Assembly (NCBI RefSeq): GCF_004303025.1
Contig: NZ_PJQW01000004.1
Span: 255,183-319,182 of the forward strand
DNA: 64,000 nucleotides
Origin: Flavobacterium sp. J27
GTDB taxonomy: Bacteria; Bacteroidota; Bacteroidia; Flavobacteriales; Flavobacteriaceae
Reading direction: 5' to 3'
Shown here piece after piece: positions 35,484-44,038 of the stretch. The notes below the pieces were generated by a model. It searched no databases, was not told where the DNA came from, and saw nothing but the letters and a program-made list of their open reading frames with translations. How positions within the stretch are numbered: position 1 is the first letter of the stretch; the number at the start of each line of letters is the position of its first letter. The position numbers were made by a program, and so were the translations under genes.

Positions 35484-36461
35484 TTAATGCACATTTTCAA
35501 GTGACATTTTTTTTAATTTTGATAATGACCCTATTTTCGTATTACTTACCGATTTCATTTCAAATGTTTTGCTTGGTGTTTTTACAATTATTTTATCATC
35601 ATAAATAACATACTCTGTATTATGGTTAAAAAAAGTAATACTATTTTCAGTTTTGGAATACTTAAAAGTGCCTTCATAAAATAACTCTATAGCCTTTTCA
35701 GAGTCTGTAAAAACATAAAACAAGAGTTCTTCTGTTGTAAAAAGTTGCATTTTCTTTTTATTTTTAAATTCAAAAGCCAATATCAAATCATCTGCCTCGA
35801 TTTCAAAAGCCAGAGTTTGATACTCAGACTTAACCATTTTTCCATCAACCCAATTTTCCTCAATATAATCCCAAGTCATTCCAGAAGCACTCATACCTTC
35901 TTCTACTATTTTTACAGGATAAGGAACATTGTTTGCTACTTTAAACTCAGAAAACTGATGCCAACAACAACCGCTTTTAGTCATAGTACTAATTGTTTTT
36001 GTAGCAGGATCAATAGCAAACATGCCACAATACTCCTGCGAAAGTTGTGTAAAATCTGGACTAAATAGAAATCCGTTATCAGTTGCTAAATAAATTTGGA
36101 AGGAAGGTCCGTGATAACAACTATTTTGTCCGTCCATAATAGCAAAATCTTTAACGCCATCAAAATTATAATCTTCATACAAAATAGAACTTTGTTTCCC
36201 ATAAGGTAGTTCTTTTATATTCGCTTCTACTAGACCATTATCAAGATCGAAAGTTAATTCTTCTGAATCTATTTTAATCAGTTCTTTTTTGGTTTGTTTA
36301 TCAATAATAGCCACCCAACCCGGACTAAACACTTCTGAAGTATCGGCAATGTGTACTTTACCCATATAATCTTCCGAGAAATCGGCAACAATAAAGGTGG
36401 TTTGACAAAATGCAAACGGAGATAATAGTAAGCATAAAAAAGAAGTTATTTTGATTTTCAT
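35484..36461 (-). CDS. XAC2610-related exported protein
   Basis: 325 residues with a signal peptide ending PFAFCQ. The segment LYEDYNFDGVKDFAIMDGQN is an FG-GAP/VCBS-like calcium-binding repeat, followed by SCYHGPSFQIYLATDNGF and GCCWHQF, which match the XAC2610-related family. Probable periplasmic or surface protein; function unknown. The frame opens at TTG 36476, but ATG 36461 places the signal peptide correctly. Confidence 0.78.
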   Translation of the reverse strand: MKIKITSFLCLLLSPFAFCQTTFIVADFSEDYMGKVHIADTSEVFSPGWVAIIDKQTKKELIKIDSEELTFDLDNGLVEANIKELPYGKQSSILYEDYNFDGVKDFAIMDGQNSCYHGPSFQIYLATDNGFLFSPDFTQLSQEYCGMFAIDPATKTISTMTKSGCCWHQFSEFKVANNVPYPVKIVEEGMSASGMTWDYIEENWVDGKMVKSEYQTLAFEIEADDLILAFEFKNKKKMQLFTTEELLFYVFTDSEKAIELFYEGTFKYSKTENSITFFNHNTEYVIYDDKIIVKTPSKTFEMKSVSNTKIGSLSKLKKMSLENVH

Positions 36462-36579
36462 ATTCTTAGTGTTCAAATTTTCTGTTCTTTAAATTAATCT
36501 TAGAGGGTTTATAATGTCTTCCAAAGATAAGCGATACCTATGATTAAAAAAATAATTAATGGAGTAGGTGGTTGCTAAT

Positions 36580-38229
36580 TTATTTGTTTTTTAAATAGAT
36601 TTGGTCCCATTCTTTTGAAATTTGGATTGCTTCATGTACCACTTCTTTTGGATACTCATTAATTTCAAGTATTTTAATTGCATTTCGGTTTTTTAATTTA
36701 CCTTCCTTAAGCTTATAATCAAAACCTACCGTTTTATCTTCTACTGTTTCACTAAAATGATACAATTCATATTCGTTAACCAGCAAATCGGTTAATTCAA
36801 TATCATGGGTGGAAACCAAAATAGTATTATTGTTTTTTGCCAAAGCCGATAAAACAGATTTTCCAGCGGCAATGCGTTCTACTGTATTAGTTCCTTTAAA
36901 TAGTTCGTCTAATAAAAATAAGTTTTTAGTTCCGTTAACACTCTCATCAAGCATTTGTTTAATAGTTAACACTTCTTGAAAATAATAACTTTTATCGTTC
37001 ATTAAATCATCACTTATTCTAATAGCCGAAAAAAGCTTCAATAAAGGAAAACGCATCGATTTTGCAAAACAAGTATTAATGGTTAACCCCGTTATGATAT
37101 TTAGTCCCACTGTTCTAATGAATGTTGTTTTACCAGACATATTTGAACCTGTAAGAAGAATCGACTTATCTGTGATAGTGATATCATTTGGAATACAATC
37201 AAAAAGTAAGGGATGACGTATTTCGTTGGCAACAATTGTATTGTCGTTACTAATATTGGGTAAACAGTAGGTATCCAGTCCTTTTCTTAATGAAGCTATT
37301 GATACCAACATGTCTATATGTCCTACAAATCGAAAAACATTTTCTATAGCTTCTCTTTTAGTATCTAATCTTTTTAAAACACCAAATAATAATAAAGGCT
37401 CCAGTAAAAAAAGAGTTTTAAAAATTTCAAAGAAAAACCATGCGATGGTTTCAAATTCTCCTTGAAGTTTTGCTTCGAGTTGAAAAAAGAACATTCTGTT
37501 TTTAACCTCATTTATGACTTTCATCGATTGCGGTAAATCAGGATTTATCTTTTTTAATAAGGGATAAACAAATAAATGAGAAGCAACAGCATTCATTTTT
37601 AAAAGTTGTGGAATCGAACTCACATAGGCTACTAAATTGTTTTTGTTCCAATAATGAATAACAATATTAACACAGAAAACACCTAATAATAAGAGAAAAA
37701 AAGCGGTATTAAAAAAGCAAAGAAGTAAGGATAGAATACTAGTAAACGACAATAGTTTTACCATAAAGAACCATTTTGGCGGACGAATATGTGCTTCTTG
37801 AAATAGCGTAGAGATGTAGTACGAATCTTTATTTTTTAGCTTTTCAATCTTTTTTTGAATTGAAATCCGGAATGCCTCATTTTCTGAAAATTCAGTTAGT
37901 AACGCTTCGTTTTGTTTCGTTTGTTCTTCATCTAGCTGTATCGTTCTAAGGTGATTGTAAAGGTATTGTTGACCAACTTTTGAATTCGTTCGGTCTAGAA
38001 GCATAAACAATTCATCAAAATCCAAATCATTACATGTCTTGTCAGATAAGATTTGATAGGCTTTTGTGTTCTCTTTTTTTCGGAAGTAGCTCTTAATGTT
38101 TTCAAAATCAAAGGAATCTTCTTTTATTTTTCCAAAAGATTCTTTTAATCTTTTTGTAGCTTCTCTTTTTCGATTGAATTTTACTTGAGAAAACAAGTAT
38201 TGTATTTGAAATAGTATGTATTTTATCAT
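36580..38229 (-). CDS. Membrane-anchored MutS-like ATPase
   Basis: 549 residues. Only the MutS core and ATPase domain V are present: Walker A LTGSNMSGKTTF, Walker B LFLLDELFKGTNT, and STHDIEL. There is no mismatch-recognition domain I. Two transmembrane helices (about 170-210) are inserted before the core, so it is a membrane protein, unlike canonical MutS or MutS2. This type is widespread in Bacteroidota with unknown function. The frame opens at TTG 38253; ATG 38229 is preferred. Confidence 0.88.
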   Translation of the reverse strand: MIKYILFQIQYLFSQVKFNRKREATKRLKESFGKIKEDSFDFENIKSYFRKKENTKAYQILSDKTCNDLDFDELFMLLDRTNSKVGQQYLYNHLRTIQLDEEQTKQNEALLTEFSENEAFRISIQKKIEKLKNKDSYYISTLFQEAHIRPPKWFFMVKLLSFTSILSLLLCFFNTAFFLLLLGVFCVNIVIHYWNKNNLVAYVSSIPQLLKMNAVASHLFVYPLLKKINPDLPQSMKVINEVKNRMFFFQLEAKLQGEFETIAWFFFEIFKTLFLLEPLLLFGVLKRLDTKREAIENVFRFVGHIDMLVSIASLRKGLDTYCLPNISNDNTIVANEIRHPLLFDCIPNDITITDKSILLTGSNMSGKTTFIRTVGLNIITGLTINTCFAKSMRFPLLKLFSAIRISDDLMNDKSYYFQEVLTIKQMLDESVNGTKNLFLLDELFKGTNTVERIAAGKSVLSALAKNNNTILVSTHDIELTDLLVNEYELYHFSETVEDKTVGFDYKLKEGKLKNRNAIKILEINEYPKEVVHEAIQISKEWDQIYLKNK

Positions 38230-38291
38230 CAAAGAATTAGTGTAAAATAACAACCAAATGTTACAACATGAGTTCTATTTGTTTCATGAAT

Positions 38292-38420
38292 TTAATAGTA
38301 TTCATAATACGTGTACTGCAATTCTTGCACTCGTCTAAGATAAAAAAGATCCGTAATTAGTGTGTTAAGAGTAGAAACTATTAAGCAGACGAACCAAATG
38401 TAAAAAGTTTCTGCCACCAT
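38292..38420 (-). CDS. Possible 42-residue single-helix membrane protein
   Basis: Short open frame from ATG 38420 with AAGGA 8 nt upstream. It encodes one hydrophobic helix (FYIWFVCLIVSTLNTLI) and a charged, Tyr-rich tail ending EYY. It sits in the 250-bp gap between the cytochrome and the MutS-like gene. The start context and the membrane-helix composition support it; conservation is unknown. Confidence 0.4.
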   Translation of the reverse strand: MVAETFYIWFVCLIVSTLNTLITDLFYLRRVQELQYTYYEYY

Positions 38421-38482
38421 GTCTTTTCCTTTTTTAATAAAGTGTGGTTGAAAAGGCTAACCTAATTGAATCTCACGATTAA

Positions 38483-38902
38483 TTATTTATAATTTAAATA
38501 AGCAGCGAGACAACTAACATCGTTAGAATTGAGACGATTAGACCAAAAAATAGTATGATATTCCATTCCCCAAGAAGCAATTTTGGTACTATCTATCTTA
38601 TTATTTTTAGACAGCAACCATTTTGTAAGCGTAAGAGAATCAACTTGGTGCAAAGCAGGACCAGTAATAGCTTTATGCAAATGATGACAGGCAGCACAAT
38701 TTGAATAAAAAATAGCCTCTCCTTTTGCAGCATTCTCCGTATAGGGTTTTGTTTGAGTCCCACAAAAAGGTACTACAGTAACGGTTCCACATTTCGGATT
38801 TTCATTTTTAATTTGGAAAAAGAGAGCATAACCAGATAAAGCAATCGAAAAAGTCAATAACAAAAGAGAACACAAGAGGATAGTATAAATCGGTTTTTTC
38901 AT
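38483..38902 (-). CDS. Monohaem c-type cytochrome, membrane-anchored
   Basis: 139 residues from the ATG at 38902. An N-terminal hydrophobic segment (about 6-28) anchors or exports the protein. The haem-attachment motif is CAACH (followed by HLHKAITGPAL, the class I pattern), and Met in SWGMEY is a candidate axial ligand. The frame opens further upstream at 38941, overlapping the DUF2199 gene; ATG 38902 gives the signal segment. Electron-transfer partner unknown. Confidence 0.85.
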   Translation of the reverse strand: MKKPIYTILLCSLLLLTFSIALSGYALFFQIKNENPKCGTVTVVPFCGTQTKPYTENAAKGEAIFYSNCAACHHLHKAITGPALHQVDSLTLTKWLLSKNNKIDSTKIASWGMEYHTIFWSNRLNSNDVSCLAAYLNYK

Positions 38903-38915
38903 TTTAAAATGATGT

Positions 38916-39470
38916 TTAGTAATTACTACAATTATTTTCACTCCTTTTCATCATATCAAATATTCTTTTTTCCGCGTCTTTTTTTGAAATCCCATTGTAA
39001 AAATCGCGAACAAATGGATGGTCAAAATCGTGATGAGGAAAAATTTCAGGCCTTCTATTTCCCGATTTCGTATACACATCACAAGGAATTAACTGCGTGT
39101 TCTCATACTCAGGAATATTGTTACACAACCATCCAAAATATCCCGTTTCATGTTTTTCATTTTCAAAATTCTCTTGATAATCAAAGTAATTTTTATCACT
39201 TAAAGAAACCCATAAACCATAATGCAAATGCTCACAAGCATCCTTAATTTTTTGATGCAGCGTCACTCTTATAAAACGATCCTTTTGGTTTTCATAACGT
39301 ATCTCACAAAAGTCAGTTTCTAACTTTCCCAATTCAGATTTGTCTCTCTCAGAAAGGCAATCATAATTTGCGGGTGATGTAAATGTCAAAGCAGGCCAAT
39401 CGGCATGTATTTTTCCACATGTAACACAGATAAAATCAGAGGGCTTGTTTTTCTTTCTTTTCCAGAACAT
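38916..39470 (-). CDS. DUF2199 domain protein
   Basis: 184 residues. The N-terminal CVTCGKIHADWPALTF, then CEIRYEN and LWVSLSDKNYFDY, match DUF2199. The CxxC and later Cys and His residues suggest a metal site, but this is not proven. Function unknown; cytosolic. Its start is 2 bp after the stop of the small membrane ORF upstream. Confidence 0.82.
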   Translation of the reverse strand: MFWKRKKNKPSDFICVTCGKIHADWPALTFTSPANYDCLSERDKSELGKLETDFCEIRYENQKDRFIRVTLHQKIKDACEHLHYGLWVSLSDKNYFDYQENFENEKHETGYFGWLCNNIPEYENTQLIPCDVYTKSGNRRPEIFPHHDFDHPFVRDFYNGISKKDAEKRIFDMMKRSENNCSNY

Positions 39471-39472
39471 TA

Positions 39473-39691
39473 TTAAATAGTTTGAGTTATTGCCAGTAGG
39501 ATCATAACGCTAATGTATAAAAACCGAATTGAATTTAGAATAATCCATAAAAGGTTTTTTCTTAGTTCTGTTTTATATTTAGAAATCAAAAGTAAAAGTT
39601 TGGAATTAAAGAAGCTAGCATTTCCATTATATATTATACCATTTCCCAAATACAAAAACATGTATAAATTGAACCAAATATAAAATCCCAT
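39473..39691 (-). CDS. Small hydrophobic protein, uncertain
   Basis: 72 residues with two hydrophobic segments (about 3-20 and 47-70). No family recognised. The close spacing (2 bp) to the DUF2199 gene fits co-transcription, but the composition of such an AT-rich stretch can produce hydrophobic frames by chance. Listed as possible. Confidence 0.4.
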   Translation of the reverse strand: MGFYIWFNLYMFLYLGNGIIYNGNASFFNSKLLLLISKYKTELRKNLLWIILNSIRFLYISVMILLAITQTI

Positions 39692-39714
39692 TTAACTACT
39701 AATTGCTATAGACT

Positions 39715-41415
39715 TTATTTTAGATTTAGTTTTTTTATATAATCATTAACGAATGAAGCTGGTTTTTTGAAATTTGTTTTGTTGAATTTTCTAGCAATAA
39801 AAATGGAAAAAGAAATAGAACTTTGTAAATATCTTTGTTCTAACTCTTCTTGATTTTTACATAGTCTTGGTTTTATAAATTCGAAATATTTATTAATCAT
39901 AATTTCTAATCCATATTCGCCTCTTTTTTTAAAATGTTCTTGATACAAAATTAGAGTATCAATATTAATAATTGCTAAATCATTTATTTTAGATTGTTCA
40001 TTTTTATTAAAGACTTTATCAAGTTCATTTTTAAACCATATATTAATTAATCTGTTTAATTCTGGAGTGTCAAATTGCCTATCGTATACCACTAATATGG
40101 GATAAAAATTTAAAAAATCTTTATTATAACTAGTATCAATTTTATTATAGTATTTATCGAAAAATCTTTTAATATTTTCAATTATTTGTAAGATTGCTTT
40201 ATTACTAACAATATTGTTTTTTTCAATTTTCAAAAATTTCTCTTTTAAAGATTTTGAGAGAATAGAAAAATCTCTAGAATGTTTTTCATTTCCTTTTAAG
40301 ATAACATCCTTACTTTCAAAAATTAGTAATTTATTTTTGAATCTTACATAGTAATCAGGTTCTGATGAATATTTATTTTTTTTGAAATCTTCTCCTTTAA
40401 TTTTTATCCATTTATTATTTTTAGGAAAGCAATTAGACAAGGCATTATATAGCAGGGTTTGTTCAGAAAAATAATCACAGTAGGTTCCTCTAAAATCTTT
40501 TAATTGATATTCTTCTTTAACTTGTTTATTGATTTTTAAACTAAATTCAAAAATTAAACTTTTAAAAATCCTTTCTACCAAAAATAACTTATTTACAATA
40601 ATGAAAGTTTCATCATTAATTTTTAAAATCGGATTACTTCTTAAATTTATAAAATCAGGATATTCATTGTATTCAACAGGAATTGTAAATAAACTTAAAA
40701 AAGTTGTATTTATATTAAACTCTTCATCTCTATCCAATTTAAATTCCGAATAGGTTTCATTATTATGAGAGAGAATAGGTATAATTAAATTTAACAAATT
40801 AGTTATCCATTCATTCCAAGTTTTGCAATTATAGTTTGTAAGAAATAAAGAAAGATGATTTTTCAATTTATTATTTTTTTCAATAAATTGAAAAAAATCT
40901 ATTGATTTTATAAGTTGAACTAAAAAAATTTCTTGAAGAGAATAATTTTGCAAATCATAATCGTGATACATAAGTGTTAGTAAAGAAGCACTTAATTTCT
41001 CTTCAGAACCATCAATCGGTAAGTTTCTTTGTCCTGCTTCTTCAATTTTATCTTGTTCAGAATTTAATAAAAGATATGCTTTAAATAATCTTATTTCAAA
41101 ATCATTTGGACTAATTATTTTTTCTGGATTTGAATCTGTTTTTTCTATAATGTAGGTTAATAAATTCAGACTGCTAAATATATTAAGAATAGAAGTGTTA
41201 TCCTTGGTTTTTTGTATTAATTGAGTTTTAAGAGTTAAATCATTAAACCAATTACTAATTGTTTCAGTCGCATTCTTTTCCGATTCATTTCTGTTTATTA
41301 AATAACTTACAGCTCTCAATAAGTCCATTTTTCCTAACGGTGCTAATAAATCTTCTATAGTATCATTTTGATTGAAATAAGTTGAATAATTTAGTCGTCG
41401 TATTAATTTTGTCAT
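39715..41415 (-). CDS. Uncharacterised protein with PD-(D/E)XK nuclease motif, third gene of the ATPase-TOPRIM cassette
   Basis: 566 residues, Lys/Asn/Ile-rich. No named family recognised over the full length. The first ~300 residues are mainly helical. At 310-370 there is a restriction-endonuclease-like core: Glu318 in a helix (YFSEQTLLYNAL), then EPDYYVRFKN with Asp354, then LLIFESKD with Glu367 and Lys369, i.e. D-X12-E-X-K. A helical C-terminal region follows. It begins 68 bp after the TOPRIM gene on the same strand. A defence effector nuclease is the best guess, by motif and context; it could also be an unrelated neighbour. Confidence 0.78.
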   Translation of the reverse strand: MTKLIRRLNYSTYFNQNDTIEDLLAPLGKMDLLRAVSYLINRNESEKNATETISNWFNDLTLKTQLIQKTKDNTSILNIFSSLNLLTYIIEKTDSNPEKIISPNDFEIRLFKAYLLLNSEQDKIEEAGQRNLPIDGSEEKLSASLLTLMYHDYDLQNYSLQEIFLVQLIKSIDFFQFIEKNNKLKNHLSLFLTNYNCKTWNEWITNLLNLIIPILSHNNETYSEFKLDRDEEFNINTTFLSLFTIPVEYNEYPDFINLRSNPILKINDETFIIVNKLFLVERIFKSLIFEFSLKINKQVKEEYQLKDFRGTYCDYFSEQTLLYNALSNCFPKNNKWIKIKGEDFKKNKYSSEPDYYVRFKNKLLIFESKDVILKGNEKHSRDFSILSKSLKEKFLKIEKNNIVSNKAILQIIENIKRFFDKYYNKIDTSYNKDFLNFYPILVVYDRQFDTPELNRLINIWFKNELDKVFNKNEQSKINDLAIINIDTLILYQEHFKKRGEYGLEIMINKYFEFIKPRLCKNQEELEQRYLQSSISFSIFIARKFNKTNFKKPASFVNDYIKKLNLK

Positions 41416-41445
41416 TTTTTGGTAGATTAAAGCTAACAGTTTGTG

Positions 41446-41467
41446 GTTTGGCTAATGAGCTCCAAAC
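41446..41467. repeat. Inverted repeat in the TOPRIM-nuclease gap
   Basis: GTTTGG (41446-41451) and CCAAAC (41462-41467) separated by 10 nt. The 68-bp gap is more GC-rich than its neighbours. No T-run follows, so a full terminator is unlikely; possibly an attenuator or an insertion scar. Confidence 0.35.
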
Positions 41468-41483
41468 ATTCTTTTGTGAGATG

Positions 41484-42335
41484 TTATTGTAAAGAGGTTT
41501 GATAATAATTTCTAATTTCATCACTGAAATGAACAATATAATTGCTTAGTGCAAGCCTTCTAATTATTTCATCAGATATACCATTTAAATTATACAAAGT
41601 CCTAAGCAGAAATTTGACTAAGTTCTTACAGTAATCCCCAAACAAATGTCCATAGCAATTTCTTCTAACTTGAATAGATTTTTTTGATCCATATGAGTAA
41701 ATTGTTGATTTTGAAACAGGTAATGTGTTTTTTAGTAATGTTAATTCAGATCTATTAAGCTCAGGTGCAAGAGCAGGATTAACTAAAAAAAGTCTCATAT
41801 GTCCTGGCCTAGGAAAATATGATAATCCTTTAGAAAATAAATAAGCATCACTATATACAGAGAATTTTATATCTCTAAGGAAACGATTTATATGAGGGCT
41901 AATGGTTCCCTTTTGGGTATTAATAGCTGAAAGTCGAGAAATAATATCACATATAACTTCTTCATTCCAAATATCATTTTCCCAACTATATCCATAAGTA
42001 TATTTAATGTTTGGATGAATTAAATTACTACTTAAAACCATATCAAACTCTTGATCCATAGCGGTAAAAACAGTTGTTAGGTTATTATTAATAATATCTT
42101 CGGCTACTTTTTTAACTGCACTTTTTGAGCCTACTGCTTTAAATTTATATTTTGCTGGTTTATAGGTATTAAAAATTGCTGTCCAAAAAATAATATCAAT
42201 AGACATTTCATTGAAATGTCCTTGGTCTATTTCTTGTTTTGTAAAGGATTGACCACCTTCAACAAAAACTATAAAATCAACATTATAAAATAAATGTTGA
42301 TTGTTCAAACCGGAAGCTGTCCTTGTAAAAGCCAT
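41484..42335 (-). CDS. DUF4435-like TOPRIM protein (PARIS AriB-like)
   Basis: 283 residues from ATG 42335, which overlaps the ATPase stop as TAATG (translational coupling). The frame also opens 12 bp upstream. TOPRIM-type features: Glu26 in FIVFVEGGQS, VGSKSAVKKVAEDI, the acidic strand AMDQEFD (Asp94, Glu96, Asp98), and YTYGYSWENDIW, which corresponds to the DUF4435 YSxEN motif. In PARIS the AriB subunit of this family is a nuclease released from AriA upon viral triggering and cleaves tRNA. An equivalent role here is inferred from family and gene order only. Confidence 0.75.
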   Translation of the reverse strand: MAFTRTASGLNNQHLFYNVDFIVFVEGGQSFTKQEIDQGHFNEMSIDIIFWTAIFNTYKPAKYKFKAVGSKSAVKKVAEDIINNNLTTVFTAMDQEFDMVLSSNLIHPNIKYTYGYSWENDIWNEEVICDIISRLSAINTQKGTISPHINRFLRDIKFSVYSDAYLFSKGLSYFPRPGHMRLFLVNPALAPELNRSELTLLKNTLPVSKSTIYSYGSKKSIQVRRNCYGHLFGDYCKNLVKFLLRTLYNLNGISDEIIRRLALSNYIVHFSDEIRNYYQTSLQ

Positions 42336-43615
42336 TAAGAAATACAATTTTCAATATTGATTACTGAATTTTGATATTTTCCAACAATATCAGGAGAATG
42401 AGTTGCAAAAATCATTTGCGAATAAGGATTTAAAATTTTTAAACCTTGAACAAGTTTTTCTTGCCATTCAACATGTAGTGAAAGTTCTGGCTCATCAGCA
42501 ATAAAAATATGAGATTCTGACTTTTGTAATAAAGTTTCTCCAAAAATTATCAGTAATTGTTTTTCACCTGATGATAAGTTTGACAGTGGAAAAATTTTAC
42601 CACTTTGTGTTTCGACTTGTAATTCATTACGTATATTTAAAGACAATTCCTTTCTTTGAAGTAAGTCATTAATTACCGTCATAAAATTATCCCTTGATTC
42701 GAAAATAACTTCTTGTTTATGTAGTAATTCTTGCCATTTTTGAATTACATTATGAATACGTTTCATACCAATTAAATACTCTGCATCTGTAAAACTGATT
42801 TTTTCATTTTTTGTATTATCTAATGCTATTTTAAATGTATTGGCATATTTTTCAAGGTTGTCTTGATATTCAGATGGATCTAATTTAAATAATGAATATA
42901 CAGCTGCTAAAGATCTTTTTTCTTTATCAATGTCTATTTTATTTACGGTGTTAATTAATTGATTTTCACTTTCTGCTGATAATAAAGAAAGAAAAATATA
43001 CTTTTGGAATCTATCCGTTTCATCTTTAGCTTTTCTATTTAACTCGTTTAAATATCCAGATAAATTAGAAGAGAATTCAGCTAATTTTTGATCAACCAAT
43101 GATTCAAAACTTTTTTCATCGGCACGTCTAAAATTTGGCCTATAACGATGTATAGATAACCAACTTGTGTTAAATAGTTTTTTAAGTTCAAGTTGTAAAT
43201 CCTTTTTTGGATTACTTGAATATAATTTGAAATAATTCTGATATTGTGCTCTTTTTCTGATTATTCTATCTTCTTCTAGATCATCTAAATATATTTCAAA
43301 GTACTTTTCTTTTCCTTTATATATTTCAAAAAGAATATTTTGATATGGTGTTTTATCATTTTCTAGCTTTTGTACAACAATTTTAGATTTATTCCTTTTA
43401 TTTTCAGTCGATATAAGATCTATGCTTATTTTCTCGAAATCGATTCTATCCAATGTTGTAAAGTCTGCTTCAATTGTTGCAGCAATCAAATTAATTACAG
43501 TTGTTTTTCCTGAACCATTTACACCAATCAAAAAGTTTTCTTTGGGTTGAAATTTAATTGTAACCTTTTTTTCTCCCCAAAATTTTAAAATTGTGACTTT
43601 ACCAATATAGTTCAT
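42335..43615 (-). CDS. ABC/SMC-type ATPase of the AAA_15/AAA_21 class (PARIS AriA-like)
   Basis: 426 residues, no membrane segment. Walker A GVNGSGKTT (31-39), an ABC signature LSSGEKQ (347-353), Walker B HIFIADEPELSL (369-380) and switch His406 in FATHSPDI. The region between (about 60-340) is helical, RecF/OLD-like. Such ATPases pair with nuclease partners in OLD, Gabija and PARIS systems. The next gene is a DUF4435-like TOPRIM protein translationally coupled to it, which specifically matches the PARIS AriA-AriB order. Confidence 0.85.
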   Translation of the reverse strand: MNYIGKVTILKFWGEKKVTIKFQPKENFLIGVNGSGKTTVINLIAATIEADFTTLDRIDFEKISIDLISTENKRNKSKIVVQKLENDKTPYQNILFEIYKGKEKYFEIYLDDLEEDRIIRKRAQYQNYFKLYSSNPKKDLQLELKKLFNTSWLSIHRYRPNFRRADEKSFESLVDQKLAEFSSNLSGYLNELNRKAKDETDRFQKYIFLSLLSAESENQLINTVNKIDIDKEKRSLAAVYSLFKLDPSEYQDNLEKYANTFKIALDNTKNEKISFTDAEYLIGMKRIHNVIQKWQELLHKQEVIFESRDNFMTVINDLLQRKELSLNIRNELQVETQSGKIFPLSNLSSGEKQLLIIFGETLLQKSESHIFIADEPELSLHVEWQEKLVQGLKILNPYSQMIFATHSPDIVGKYQNSVINIENCIS

Positions 43616-44035
43616 GTTTTGTTATAATTTTTAATTATCTTTATTTATGATTTCTCACAATGATTCGAAACTTTACTTATGGACATTAAAATCTATTAAA
43701 AATCCAAAAATTAAATTTATTACTTCAACTTTCATTGTTTTTAGTTATTCTAATAAACATTTTATTTAGATATTTCAGTTTCAAAACTCTCTTTCAGTTT
43801 TTCCATTTCAATCCAATGTAAGGTCAATTAATTAGTTTTTTAAACCCTTCAAATCTAACCCATCCCATCCAGTTTCACAATACGTATAAATACGTATTTT
43901 TCACTCCATAACATACGTATAAATACGTAATCAACCCCTTATTTAGTCAAAAAGATACACCAAGATAAGAAAATAAACCCTAAAAAAACAGTTCACTATT
44001 CCCTAACGATAAGCGTCTCGAAAAATCGTTTAATA
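43616..44035. other. Intergenic region upstream of the ATPase gene
   Basis: 420 bp, AT-rich. Holds the two TACGTA-TAAA-TACGTA repeats listed separately. A short frame on the minus strand (LTLHWIEMEKLKESFETEISK in two parts, 21 codons) could be a gene-end remnant, but it is too short to call. No clear -7 box was found. Confidence 0.5.
43881..43929. repeat. Two copies of TACGTATAAATACGTA
   Basis: Identical 16-mers at 43881-43896 and 43914-43929, 33 bp apart, each with two TACGTA palindromes flanking TAAA. About 270-300 bp upstream of the ATPase start. Pattern fits a pair of regulator sites; the protein is unknown. Confidence 0.6.
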
Positions 44036-44038
44036 ACC

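Noticed and set aside
43760..43830. Short minus-strand frame containing MEKLKESFETEISK
   Set aside because: Only about 21 codons with a stop just upstream; could be a gene-end remnant but cannot be supported.
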